Positions 8,045 to 16,112 of a stretch of 64,000 bases of DNA are shown piece after piece (position 1 is the first letter of the stretch; each line of letters opens with the position of its first letter). The translations under genes were made by a program, and so were the position numbers. Source of the stretch: Planctomycetota bacterium (lineage in GTDB: Bacteria; Planctomycetota; Planctomycetia; Pirellulales; PALSA-1355); assembly GCA_003389325.1 (NCBI GenBank), contig QQVE01000034.1, positions 246,045-310,044 of the forward strand, read 5' to 3'. The notes under the pieces were generated by a model. That model made no database searches. It was not told the DNA's origin and was given only the letters and a program-made list of their open reading frames with translations.

Positions 8045-9712
8045 TTAAATGGCGCTGGCGGCCAACGCTTCGGCGTGCGAATCGGCCTGGCCGTGAGCCT
8101 GCCACCATTTAGCGGCATCGCCGGCGGTCCAGCGGTCGGCCGCCTCGCACTCGCTCAGGGCCTCGCGCAACGCGGCGGCACTCGCATAGCGATCGAGCGG
8201 GTTCTTGGCCAGGCACCGCATCACGACCGCCTCGAGGTCGGCCGGAATGTCGCTACGGTGCTGCGACGGCGGCACGACCGCTTCGTGGGCATGAGCCAGG
8301 ATGATCTTAATCGCACGGTCGCCCTCGAACGGCGGGCGTCCCGTGAGCAGATAGTAGGCCACGGCGCCCAACGAGTAGACATCGCAGCGCTCGTCAGGTT
8401 CGCTATCGCCCAAAGCCTGCTCGGGCGACATGTACATCGGCGACCCGGTGATCGAACCGTCTTGAGTGAGTTGCACGGGCACCGAGTTGGCCGAGATCGG
8501 CTTGGCCAGCCCGAAGTCGAGCAGCTTGGCGACGTCGTGAAAGCCGCCGCGATAGGCCGAGAAAATGTTGCCCGGCTTCAGGTCGCGATGGATCAAACCG
8601 CGGCCGTGGGCCTCCGACAGCGCGTCGCACGTCTGCGTCAGCAGGTGAATCGTCCGCGCCGGCGGCAGCGGACCGTGCTGGTCGACCAGGTCGGCCAGGC
8701 TCAGCCCGGGCAGGTATTCCATCACGTAGTAGAAAGTGCCGTCCTCGGTACGGCCGTAGTCGAAGATCTCGATGGAGTTCCAGTGCGAGAGCTTGGCCGT
8801 AGCGCGCACCTCGCGCTCGAAGCGTGCCAACGCCTGGCGGTCGGCCGCCTTGCTCGGACGGATCAGCTTGATGGCCACGGGCCGCTTCATCATCTGGTGC
8901 TCGGCCAGGTACACTTCGCCCATGCCGCCCGAGCCGATTAAGTGCACGAGGCGATATTGCCCGAGCTGCTTTGCCTCGAACGCCTCCTCGCGCAGCGTGT
9001 TAATCACGTGCGTGCCATAGGTGGCACTTAAGAACGAGATGCACAGCATGATGATCATGTCGATGGCGAACAGGCGGTCCTCTTGGAGCACCGCAGCAAA
9101 CACCGGATCGGAGAAATACATCAATGTCGTCAGAGACAACGGCAACACGCACATCATCCCGATGACCGCAGCCGCGCGCCGCCAGGTGTTGGGGATGAAC
9201 ATGGCATAGGTGAAGATCAGCCCCATCCAATAGGGCAGCGCGCTGTGTAGCGAACCGTCGAGGGCCGAGACCTTCAACCCGTGGTACTGATCGATCAGGA
9301 ATTCGGCCCCCGGCATACCGAAGATCACTAGTTCGTAGCCGCGGAGCACTTTGAGTGGAATCGCGCAAGTGCGGCACAGCATAAAGAACGACGCGCCCAG
9401 TACGGCGGTGACGCCCAAGTGCGCGAAGTAGGTCAGCGCGTGCAGCCCACCCATGGAGCTGGGGTTCATCGTCCGCCACAGGAAGAACGCGCCAAAGCCC
9501 AGAAACAGCACGCCGGCCGCCGCCCGCAACCGCGTACGGAGCAAACTGGCCGTTTCGCTCGAAATCTGCGGGGAACTCCCCTCGACAAACTCGACGCAAT
9601 GGTGCGCCGCATTTGGAGAACTGGCCAGCGACCCGGGCGTCGCGTCCAGCGTGGGAGCCGTCGATGAATCGGGGAGGGAAGCCACGGATTTTTCCGGGGA
9701 CTTAAGAGGCAA
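8045..9712 (-). CDS. membrane-anchored Ser/Thr protein kinase, inverted domain order
   Basis: Residues 1-60 are a soluble, Ser/Pro-rich lead. Residues 62-235 hold about six hydrophobic segments (GVLFLGFGAFFLW, YFAHLGVTAVLGASFFML, YWMGLIFTYAMFI, AAVIGMMCVLPLSLTTLMYF, FAIDMIIMLCISFLSA). Residues 253-515 are a Hanks-type kinase with GSGGMGEVYLAE, the VAIK lysine, HRDLKPGN, DFGLAKP and MSPEQALG. All catalytic residues are therefore present. The usual bacterial PknB order is kinase first and membrane segment second; here it is reversed. The start appears to be TTG at 9712, because no ATG precedes the first membrane segment. The signal it senses is unknown. It is the downstream neighbour of a methyltransferase gene. 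Confidence 0.9.
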   Translation of the reverse strand: MPLKSPEKSVASLPDSSTAPTLDATPGSLASSPNAAHHCVEFVEGSSPQISSETASLLRTRLRAAAGVLFLGFGAFFLWRTMNPSSMGGLHALTYFAHLGVTAVLGASFFMLCRTCAIPLKVLRGYELVIFGMPGAEFLIDQYHGLKVSALDGSLHSALPYWMGLIFTYAMFIPNTWRRAAAVIGMMCVLPLSLTTLMYFSDPVFAAVLQEDRLFAIDMIIMLCISFLSATYGTHVINTLREEAFEAKQLGQYRLVHLIGSGGMGEVYLAEHQMMKRPVAIKLIRPSKAADRQALARFEREVRATAKLSHWNSIEIFDYGRTEDGTFYYVMEYLPGLSLADLVDQHGPLPPARTIHLLTQTCDALSEAHGRGLIHRDLKPGNIFSAYRGGFHDVAKLLDFGLAKPISANSVPVQLTQDGSITGSPMYMSPEQALGDSEPDERCDVYSLGAVAYYLLTGRPPFEGDRAIKIILAHAHEAVVPPSQHRSDIPADLEAVVMRCLAKNPLDRYASAAALREALSECEAADRWTAGDAAKWWQAHGQADSHAEALAASAI

Positions 9713-9977
9713 GGAAGCCAGACGGTATACGCAACTTAATCATACCTGGTTCGCATAGGGCCAGCGATATCAGCCTGGGGCCGCGAAGTGGGACGAAATC
9801 CTCAGGCAGTTCGCCCGATGGTCAAACCCGGCAACGACTTGCGGTCGCTGATCCACACGCCAGGTACACAGCTCGCAAACGGGCCGAATCCGCTGATGCC
9901 AGCAGGACAACCAGCCAGCGTCGCGGGTTCATTCGCCCACGGCGTCGGCATCTTGGCACGGCTGCCGCCGGCCACGC

Positions 9978-10535
9978 CTAGGCTGCCCGGCGACGTCTCC
10001 CTGCGGTAGCTCGCGTTTGGATCTCGCCGAGTGTGAGCAGCCGAAACGTCGATTCGCCCGTCTCCGCGTCGACCGTTTCCCAATAGACCACTGAACGCGC
10101 ATGCAGCATGCGGGGCACGTAAAACCACGCGTTTTGCATAGCGGCTTCGTCGTGATCGCTCGAAATCAGCAGGAGGTCGATATTCGGCAATGCGTTGGCG
10201 GCGCGCTGGAGCGCCGATGAAGCGTCGCCAGGGATCAATTGCGCTTTTGCCGGGGTCTGCTTCAACAATCGGTGCGCTTGCTTGAGTGAGATCTGCTGCG
10301 CTGAAGTGCTGGGCCGGGATTCGAACAGGTCGATGGCCGCATACTGTACTTCCGCTGGCTCGGCATAGCTCGACGCCAGGCGAATCATTCGCAGCGTGCG
10401 ATCGGTGGAGGCCAGGCCGATTTCCAGAATCTTCTTGGCGCGGGTACGGCGCACGGCACGATACAAGACCCGCTCGCTCGCTGGCTTGGAAAAGTAGGAA
10501 AGGTAGAGATATCTTAGAAGTGTGGCGAGACGCAA
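9978..10535 (-). CDS. class I SAM-dependent methyltransferase-like protein
   Basis: This ~185-residue protein has motif I as KKILEIGLASTDRTLRMI, an acidic loop AIDLFESRP after strand 2, and PNIDLLLISSDHDE at motif IV. The pattern fits a Rossmann-type methyltransferase, though the glycine loop is degenerate (GLAST rather than GxGxG), so it could be a non-catalytic relative. I place the start at TTG 10535, where GGGAGG sits six bases upstream; a GTG at 10541 abuts the Shine-Dalgarno sequence and is less likely. Divergent from a second methyltransferase gene at 10738, which suggests joint control. The substrate is unknown. Confidence 0.65.
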   Translation of the reverse strand: MRLATLLRYLYLSYFSKPASERVLYRAVRRTRAKKILEIGLASTDRTLRMIRLASSYAEPAEVQYAAIDLFESRPSTSAQQISLKQAHRLLKQTPAKAQLIPGDASSALQRAANALPNIDLLLISSDHDEAAMQNAWFYVPRMLHARSVVYWETVDAETGESTFRLLTLGEIQTRATAGRRRRAA

Positions 10536-10737
10536 CGGCACCCTCCCTGGTGATTTGCGTTTCCTGGCGGGGTTTCTGAGATTCTTTTCGGTTGACCGCC
10601 CGAACGAAATGGAGTGGAAACCGTTGCGGCGACGCGTGTTCGTCGACCTTGCGGCCGGCGCGGCAGGAACGCTCGGCACGTCTTGCCCAGAGCATGCCAG
10701 CAGTGCCGCCGCCTATCGAGGCCTCGAGAACGGATCA

Positions 10738-11577
10738 ATGTCGAAACATGCTTACGAGGTCGCCGGCGGGCGGCGGTACGAGTTCGGCGAAAACTGGCGA
10801 CGGTTTCTCGCGCGCCTGACGCCTCGGCAAATCGATGAAGCCGGGAGATCGCTTTCGGCCATGTTGGGCCGAGACAGCCTGACCGGGCAGGCGTTTCTCG
10901 ACATCGGCTCCGGCAGCGGGCTGTTCAGCCTGGCGGCCCGAAAGCTGGGTGCCCGGGTGCATTCGTTCGACTACGACCCGCGCTCCGTGGCCTGCACTCG
11001 GGCGCTGAAAGACCAGTATTTCGCCGAGGACTCCCAGTGGACGATTGAGGAAGGGTCGGTGCTCGATCGGGGGTATATCGAGTCGCTCGGGCGTTTCGAC
11101 GTCGTGTACGCCTGGGGCGTGCTGCACCACACCGGGGCGCTCGAGCAGGCCATGAACCATGCGGCCTTGCCGGTCGCGGCCGGCGGCCAACTGTACGTGG
11201 CCATTTACAACTACCAGCCGATATGGACGCGCTTTCACACGGCCGTCAAGCGGACCTACGTTGCCTCGCCGCGGCCGCTTCGGGCGGTGATTGCCGGCGG
11301 CTCAATGGCCTTTCACGCCACGCGCGGGCTGGTGAAGGACCTCGTGTTGTTGCGCGATCCGACGGCGCGCTATCGCAACTACAACCGCCTGCGAGGCATG
11401 TCGTGGTGGCACGATCAACTCGACTGGATCGGCGGCTACCCCTTCGAAGCCGCCACGCCTGACGACGTGCAAGCCTTCTACCGCCAGCGGGATTTCGAGC
11501 TGGAGCGGATGACCACCTGCGGCAAGCTGCCGGGCTGTAACGAGTTCGTATTCCGACGGCGAGCGCACGATGCCTGA
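10738..11577 (+). CDS. class I SAM-dependent methyltransferase
   Basis: A 279-residue protein with motif I FLDIGSGSGLFSLAARKLGA, motif II VHSFDYDPRSV, and FDVVYAWGVLHHTGALEQAM before GGQLYVAIYNYQ. This is a complete Methyltransf_11/UbiG-type domain. The C-terminal half (about 160-279) is an added region with WWHDQLDWIGGYPFE and a final CGKLPGCNEFVF; I do not recognise a substrate-specific motif in it. The ATG at 10738 is chosen over longer upstream extension because the upstream translation is not protein-like. The stop overlaps the start of the murJ-like gene by eight bases, so the two are translationally coupled. A role in modifying a polysaccharide or lipid exported by that flippase is possible but unproven. 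Confidence 0.8.
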   Translation: MSKHAYEVAGGRRYEFGENWRRFLARLTPRQIDEAGRSLSAMLGRDSLTGQAFLDIGSGSGLFSLAARKLGARVHSFDYDPRSVACTRALKDQYFAEDSQWTIEEGSVLDRGYIESLGRFDVVYAWGVLHHTGALEQAMNHAALPVAAGGQLYVAIYNYQPIWTRFHTAVKRTYVASPRPLRAVIAGGSMAFHATRGLVKDLVLLRDPTARYRNYNRLRGMSWWHDQLDWIGGYPFEAATPDDVQAFYRQRDFELERMTTCGKLPGCNEFVFRRRAHDA

Positions 11578-12997
11578 ACCCACGTCCGCCAGCCAAGCAG
11601 CCTCGCCGACGGGCATCGCCCCGCAGCGTGGAGCACTCGTCAGCGCCGCGCTGCTGGGCGCCGCGACGCTGCTGGTGAAGGTGGCCTCGCTGGCCAAGGA
11701 CTGGCTCGTGGCACGGCAACTCGGCGCCGGCGACGAGCTGGATGCCTATTTAGTTGCGTTTCTGTTGCCCTCGTACGCCGTGGTCGTGCTGGCCCATTCG
11801 GTCGCGCCGGCCATGATGCCCTCGTATGTGCGCTTGTGGCGGCAGCAAGGGCTCGCCGCGGCACAGCGGCTGGCCGGCGGTGTGCTGGCGGGCGTCTTGG
11901 CGCTGTTGGCCGTCGTGACCGTGCTGCTGCTTGTCGTCACGCCGCTGGTGCTGCCCCTGGTCGAGATCGGCTTTGACCCGGCCAAGACGGCGCTCACGCA
12001 GAGGCTTTTCTACCCGCTTTCGGCCGTGATCCTTGCCAGCGGCCTGTCGGCTACGTTGGCCGCAGTGCTAAACGCCCATGAGCGGTTTGCGGCCACGGCC
12101 TTGGCGCCCATTGCCGTGCCGCTGGGGACCCTGGCCGTGTTCGCGCTCTATCAAGAACCCTACGGCGTCGATGCGCTGGCGGCCGGCACGGTCGTGGGCT
12201 TTGTGGTCGAGCTGCTGATTCTGACAACGGTCGTCGCTTGGCACGGACTGCTGCCGTTGCCGCGAATGCGTTCGAGCGACGGCGGACTGGGCCACGTCAG
12301 TTCGCAATATGCCCACGTGGCATTCGGGGCGCTGTTGATGAGTAGCTCGCTAGTGGTCGACCAGTAGATGGCTGCCGGGCTGGGGAGCGGCCAGATCTCG
12401 ATCCTGACATTCGGCGGCAAAGTCGTCGCCGTGGTGCTCTCGGTCGGGGCAGCCAGCCTCACCACGGTGTTGTTCCCACGCTTCGCCCACTTGATCGCCT
12501 CGGCCCGTTTCGACGAGTTGCGAGCGACCCTGCGGTGGTACGTACGCCTGATCTTCGCGGTCTCGATTCCGGGGGTCGTGCTGCTGGGTCTCGTCTCCGA
12601 ACCGCTGGTGCGGCTGCTCTTCGAGCGGGGGGCCTTCACCGCCGACACCACGGCCGCGGTCACGGCCGTGCAGTTGTGCCTGCTGCCGCAAATTCCCTTC
12701 TACGTGCTGGCGATGCTCGGCGCACGCGTGCTCAGCGCCCTGGACGGCAATCCGATCGTGCTGCGGATCGGGGCGGTCAACCTGGTGATGAACGTGGGGG
12801 GCAACCTGTTGCTGATGCAGTGGTTCGGCGTGCGCGGCATCGCGCTGTCGACGTCGCTGATGTACGTCGTGGCCGCGGCAATCACGATGCTGGCAATCCG
12901 CTTCAAACTGGCCGAAGTCGCCGGCAGCACCCCGGGTCATGCCGCAACGCGCAAGCCACCCTCGCCCGACGGCGACCGCCCGTCCGACGCTCGGTAG
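11570..12997 (+). pseudogene. murJ: MurJ/MviN-type lipid flippase gene interrupted by an in-frame amber codon
   Basis: Two frame-matched open segments, 265 codons (11570-12364) and 209 codons (12368-12997), are separated only by TAG at 12365-12367. Joined, they give a 475-codon MOP-superfamily protein with many membrane segments. The N-terminal part has SAALLGAATLLVKVASLAKDW and DELDAYLVAFLLPSYAV; the C-terminal part has VLFPRFAHLIAS, PLVRLLFERGAFTA and LLMQWFGVRGIALST. The break falls in the family motif DQSMAAGLGSG, here DQ-stop-MAAGLGSG, so a TCG serine codon to TAG change explains it. An ATG directly follows the stop, but no ribosome binding site precedes it. It could be a real loss of function, two reinitiated halves, suppression, or a sequencing error. 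MurJ flips lipid-linked saccharide precursors across the inner membrane. Confidence 0.8.
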
Positions 12998-13108
12998 CGG
13001 GCCGGCCAACACGAGCGGTCGTCACGACTTATCGCCCCAGCCGCCGGGCGCGTAACGTCGCTCAACCCGTCGGCATCTAACCGCCTGTTGCCCGGCGCCG
13101 GGTAAACC

Positions 13109-13138
13109 TTGCCCTCGAAAAGGCTTTCCGGGTATTAT
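13109..13138 (+). promoter_or_regulatory. candidate sigma-70 promoter of the FabH-like gene
   Basis: TTGCCC (13109-13114) and TATTAT (13133-13138) are separated by 18 bases. Transcription would start near 13145, leaving about 40 bases before the GTG start at 13185. The -10 box stands out in this GC-rich sequence. Confidence 0.5.
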
Positions 13139-13184
13139 CGGGGACCCTCATGAATCAGCTTCTCCAACACCGAGGCGCGCGGCA

Positions 13185-14222
13185 GTGAAACACGCGGCGG
13201 TCGGTCCCATCGCAGTCCATCTGCCCGAGCGGGTCGAAACCAACGACGATCTGGCGGCGCTGTTCCCCAAGTGGGACCTGGACTTGATTTACAGCAAGAC
13301 CGGGATCCGCTCGCGGCATATCGCGGCTCCAGACGAGTGTGCCAGCGACCTGGGTGTGGCCGCTGCCGAAAAGCTGTTCCAGGAGTCGGGAGTCGAACGC
13401 GACTCGATCGATTTCCTGCTGTTCTGCACGCAAACGCCCGATTACCCGCTGCCGACCACGGCCTGCCTGCTGCAGGACCGTCTGGGCCTGCCAACCACGG
13501 TCGGGGCCCTCGACTTCAACCTCGGCTGCTCGGGCTTCGTCTATGGCCTGTCGCTGGCCGACGGCCTGATCCGCGGCGGTGCCGCCAAGCGCGTGCTGCT
13601 GATCACGGCCGAAACCTACTCGAAGTACATCCACCCGGAAGACCGCTCGCTGCGGCCGATCTTCGGCGACGGGGCGGCGGCCACGCTGATCGAAGCCTCG
13701 GACACGCCCTCGCTTTCGGCATTCAACTTCGGCACCGACGGCAAGGCAGCCGATGCCCTGATGGTCAACTCCGGCGGCGCGCGACCCGAGGCCGACGCCT
13801 TGCGGCCCCGCACGCGCTGGCGTTGGGAGAGCAAGCTCTACATGGACGGCCCGGGGCTGATCCGGCTGACGCTCGACACGGTGCCGCAAATGATCGATCG
13901 CGTGCGCAAGTCGGGCGAAGTCACCGATTCGGACATCGAGCTCTACCTGGTACACCAGGCGACGCACAAGTTGCTGGACAGCTTGCGACAGGACATGCGT
14001 CTCGACGAAGAGCGCATGCCGACCGTGCTGCGCGACTACGGCAATACCGTTTCGTCGACGATCCCGATCATCATGCACGAGTTGCGCACGAGCGGTCGCC
14101 TGCGGCGCGGCACGCGCTGCCTGCTGGCCGGCTTTGGCGTCGGCTTTTCGTGGGCCGGTTGCCTGTGGACCGAGACCTGGGAAAACAAGGCCGTCAAAAG
14201 CGCGGATCTCGAAGCCGCTTGA
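13185..14222 (+). CDS. 3-oxoacyl-ACP synthase III (FabH-like ketosynthase)
   Basis: A thiolase-fold condensing enzyme of 345 residues. The active-site triad is complete: Cys115 in NLGCSGFVYG, His257 in LVHQATHKLL and Asn287 in DYGNTVSSTIP. GDGAAATLIEAS and LLAGFGVGFSWAG are further KAS III markers. Housekeeping FabH starts fatty acid synthesis from acetyl-CoA and malonyl-ACP, but this protein has WRWESKLYMDGPGL in the middle and a C-terminal tail, and no fab genes are adjacent. It may therefore be one of the stand-alone KAS III-like enzymes that make specialised acyl chains. The GTG at 13185 gives the expected short N-terminus. A candidate promoter lies at 13109-13138, separating it from murJ. 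Confidence 0.85.
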   Translation: MKHAAVGPIAVHLPERVETNDDLAALFPKWDLDLIYSKTGIRSRHIAAPDECASDLGVAAAEKLFQESGVERDSIDFLLFCTQTPDYPLPTTACLLQDRLGLPTTVGALDFNLGCSGFVYGLSLADGLIRGGAAKRVLLITAETYSKYIHPEDRSLRPIFGDGAAATLIEASDTPSLSAFNFGTDGKAADALMVNSGGARPEADALRPRTRWRWESKLYMDGPGLIRLTLDTVPQMIDRVRKSGEVTDSDIELYLVHQATHKLLDSLRQDMRLDEERMPTVLRDYGNTVSSTIPIIMHELRTSGRLRRGTRCLLAGFGVGFSWAGCLWTETWENKAVKSADLEAA

Positions 14223-14231
14223 AGAGATCGG

Positions 14232-14251
14232 GGCGGCGACGCTTCGCCGCC
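14232..14251. terminator. hairpin between convergent genes
   Basis: GGCGGCGA-cgct-TCGCCGCC is a perfect 8-base stem with a four-base loop, placed between the convergent FabH-like and TPR genes. It has no U-tract. It could serve both strands as a transcript end. Confidence 0.45.
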
Positions 14252-14264
14252 GGCCTAGAACTGC

Positions 14265-15179
14265 CTAGAACACGATCTTTCCGTTGCCGCCCGCCGGGTC
14301 GGCTGGATCGGCCGGCTGGGGCTGCGGCAGAAACGCGTCGAGCAGCCGGTCTTCGTTGGCGCCCAACTGTGCCGCGCGGCTGAAGAAGGCCTCGGCCCGC
14401 TGGGGCTCGCCGTCGAAATAGAGCTGCATTCCCAGCACCATCAACAGCTCGCCGTCGAACGGGTTGGCCTGCACCTCGCGAGCCAGCGCCTCGATGTGCG
14501 CGTTCTTCGGCACAGGTGCGGCGTAGAGCTGGTCGAGCCGAAATGGCGAAGCTTGCCAGTCGCCGCGTAATCGCAGCCCGCGACGGTAGGCCCGGGCCGC
14601 CTTCTCGTAGTGACCAAGCGCCACTTGGGCAAACCCCTGACGAAAGTAGGTGTCGGCCAGATCGGGCGCCACTTCGCCGGCCGTCTTGTACCGCTCGAGC
14701 GCCGCGAGGTAGCGCTGGTCGGCAAATACCTTGTCGCCGTATCCGATGAAACGTCCGGCCCGGGCCTTTTGCTCGCCGTTGGTGGCCTTGGGCAGCCCCG
14801 GCGGATCGTCTACCGGGTCCGGGGCGGGCGCCGCCGGCAGGTTGGCGACGGCTGCGGGAGCCGCCGGTACGACGGGGTCGGCCGGTGCATAGGCCGGCAG
14901 CGTGAACGTGTAGCCGAAGTAGCTGATCGGCGGCAGATACGGATCGAACGCCAGCGTGTAGATCGGACAAGCGAACCAGGGGAGTTCGACGTCGAACCAC
15001 CAGTTGGCACCCCGGCGATGACCGCGGTGGCGGTGCTGGTGATGATGGTGGTGGCGTCCTGGCCGCGCTGCCGCGCCGCTGGGGCCGCGTCTGGCGACGC
15101 GGTTTTGTACCTGGGCCGCGGCCTGCGAGCAGACCATCGCCAGGGCCAAAATCAGAGTCCACACCAATAAGCGTCGCAT
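14265..15179 (-). CDS. secreted TPR protein with histidine-rich segment
   Basis: A 304-residue protein with a Sec signal peptide (LLVWTLILALAMVCSQAAA, cleavage near residue 22). Next comes a basic, His-rich stretch around residues 43-55 (HHHHHQHRHRGH) that could bind metal. A Pro/Ala-rich linker follows (about 95-130), then helical repeats from about 145 on: YLAALERYKTAGEVAPDLADTYF, RQGFAQVALGHYEKAARAYRRGL and MVLGMQLYFDGEPQRAEAFFSRAAQLG. These are TPR units for protein contacts outside the inner membrane. The start is supported by AGGGAGG six bases or so before the ATG. Function unknown. Confidence 0.75.
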   Translation of the reverse strand: MRRLLVWTLILALAMVCSQAAAQVQNRVARRGPSGAAARPGRHHHHHQHRHRGHRRGANWWFDVELPWFACPIYTLAFDPYLPPISYFGYTFTLPAYAPADPVVPAAPAAVANLPAAPAPDPVDDPPGLPKATNGEQKARAGRFIGYGDKVFADQRYLAALERYKTAGEVAPDLADTYFRQGFAQVALGHYEKAARAYRRGLRLRGDWQASPFRLDQLYAAPVPKNAHIEALAREVQANPFDGELLMVLGMQLYFDGEPQRAEAFFSRAAQLGANEDRLLDAFLPQPQPADPADPAGGNGKIVF

Positions 15180-15276
15180 GGGCCCTCCCTATGGCCAATG
15201 ACGATCGCGTCGCCACCGGGCATTATCGGCCCCTGGCGCGTCCCGTTCAAGCCGAAAGCGAGAGTGGGCTGGCTCT

Positions 15277-16098
15277 TTAGTCCATGCTCGCCTGGCCCAG
15301 CAGCTTGCGTAGCGCCGTCATGGCGATCTCACCGAACTGGAGCGGCGGCACGCGCCAAATCTGGGGGTTCATCAACTCGATCGACACCGAGCCGCGATAG
15401 TCGATCTCGGTGAGCCGCGCCAGTAGCGGTGCCAGCCGCAGGTCGCCTTCACCGGGAAGGACGCGATCAGCGTCGACGGCGAACTCCCGCGCCACGCCCA
15501 GCAGATCGCAAAGCTGCACGTGAAACAGATTCTCACTGGTGAGATAAGCGAGATCGTCCGGCGTGCTGGGCCCGACGTGGTAGTGAAACGCGTCGAGGCA
15601 GATACCCAAGTGCTCGCTGCCCGTCTCGGCCACGATGGCCGCGGCCGTTTCGAGATTGTTGATAAACGCCGTGCGGGCCTGAAACTCGAGCGCCAACCGC
15701 ACGTTGTGCCGGCCGGCCAGCTTCGCGGCCTCGGCCAGCGACATTGTCACGCGTTCGACGTCCTGCTGCGTGAGCGGGCCTCCCACGTCGGCAGCCACGA
15801 CGAGCGTGCCGATGCCGAGCGTTTGGCAAAGTTGCAGGTGCTTTTCGAAGGTTTGCCAGTGCTCCTTGCGGCGCTCGCCCTGGCTCGCCAGCAAGCCGCC
15901 CTGAAAGCTCGCCACGGGAGCCGTCACCTCGTGCTCGTCGAGCAGCCGCCGCACGTCGTCGGGCGCGTGTCCTTCGAGATAGGCATCGAGCTTGCCCAGC
16001 CACAACTCGATCGCCTGGCACTTGCCGGCCGCATAGTCGGCGACGTCGTCCTCGAACTTCGCGTCCAGCGTGCAGACTTGGGCCAGCGTGGGTTTCAT
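15277..16098 (-). CDS. sugar phosphate isomerase/epimerase family TIM barrel
   Basis: A 273-residue protein of the AP endonuclease family 2 / xylose-isomerase-like TIM-barrel superfamily. Landmarks are IELWLGKLDAYL, ALEFQARTAFINN, LGICLDAFHYHVG, LFHVQLCDLL and GSVSIELMNPQIW. The acidic and His residues in ALEF, CLDAFH, HVQL and SIEL are where this family places its divalent-metal ligands. The exact sugar or inositol derivative is unknown. The ATG at 16098 has AAGGAG four bases upstream, and the gene starts 14 bases after the glycyl-tRNA synthetase stop, so the two are co-transcribed. Confidence 0.8.
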   Translation of the reverse strand: MKPTLAQVCTLDAKFEDDVADYAAGKCQAIELWLGKLDAYLEGHAPDDVRRLLDEHEVTAPVASFQGGLLASQGERRKEHWQTFEKHLQLCQTLGIGTLVVAADVGGPLTQQDVERVTMSLAEAAKLAGRHNVRLALEFQARTAFINNLETAAAIVAETGSEHLGICLDAFHYHVGPSTPDDLAYLTSENLFHVQLCDLLGVAREFAVDADRVLPGEGDLRLAPLLARLTEIDYRGSVSIELMNPQIWRVPPLQFGEIAMTALRKLLGQASMD

Positions 16099-16112
16099 CG
16101 AGCTCCTTGGAC

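Noticed and set aside
10316..10327. GGGATTCGAAC, resembling the reverse complement of a tRNA T-loop
   Set aside because: It lies inside a methyltransferase coding frame, and no acceptor, anticodon or D arm can be folded around it.
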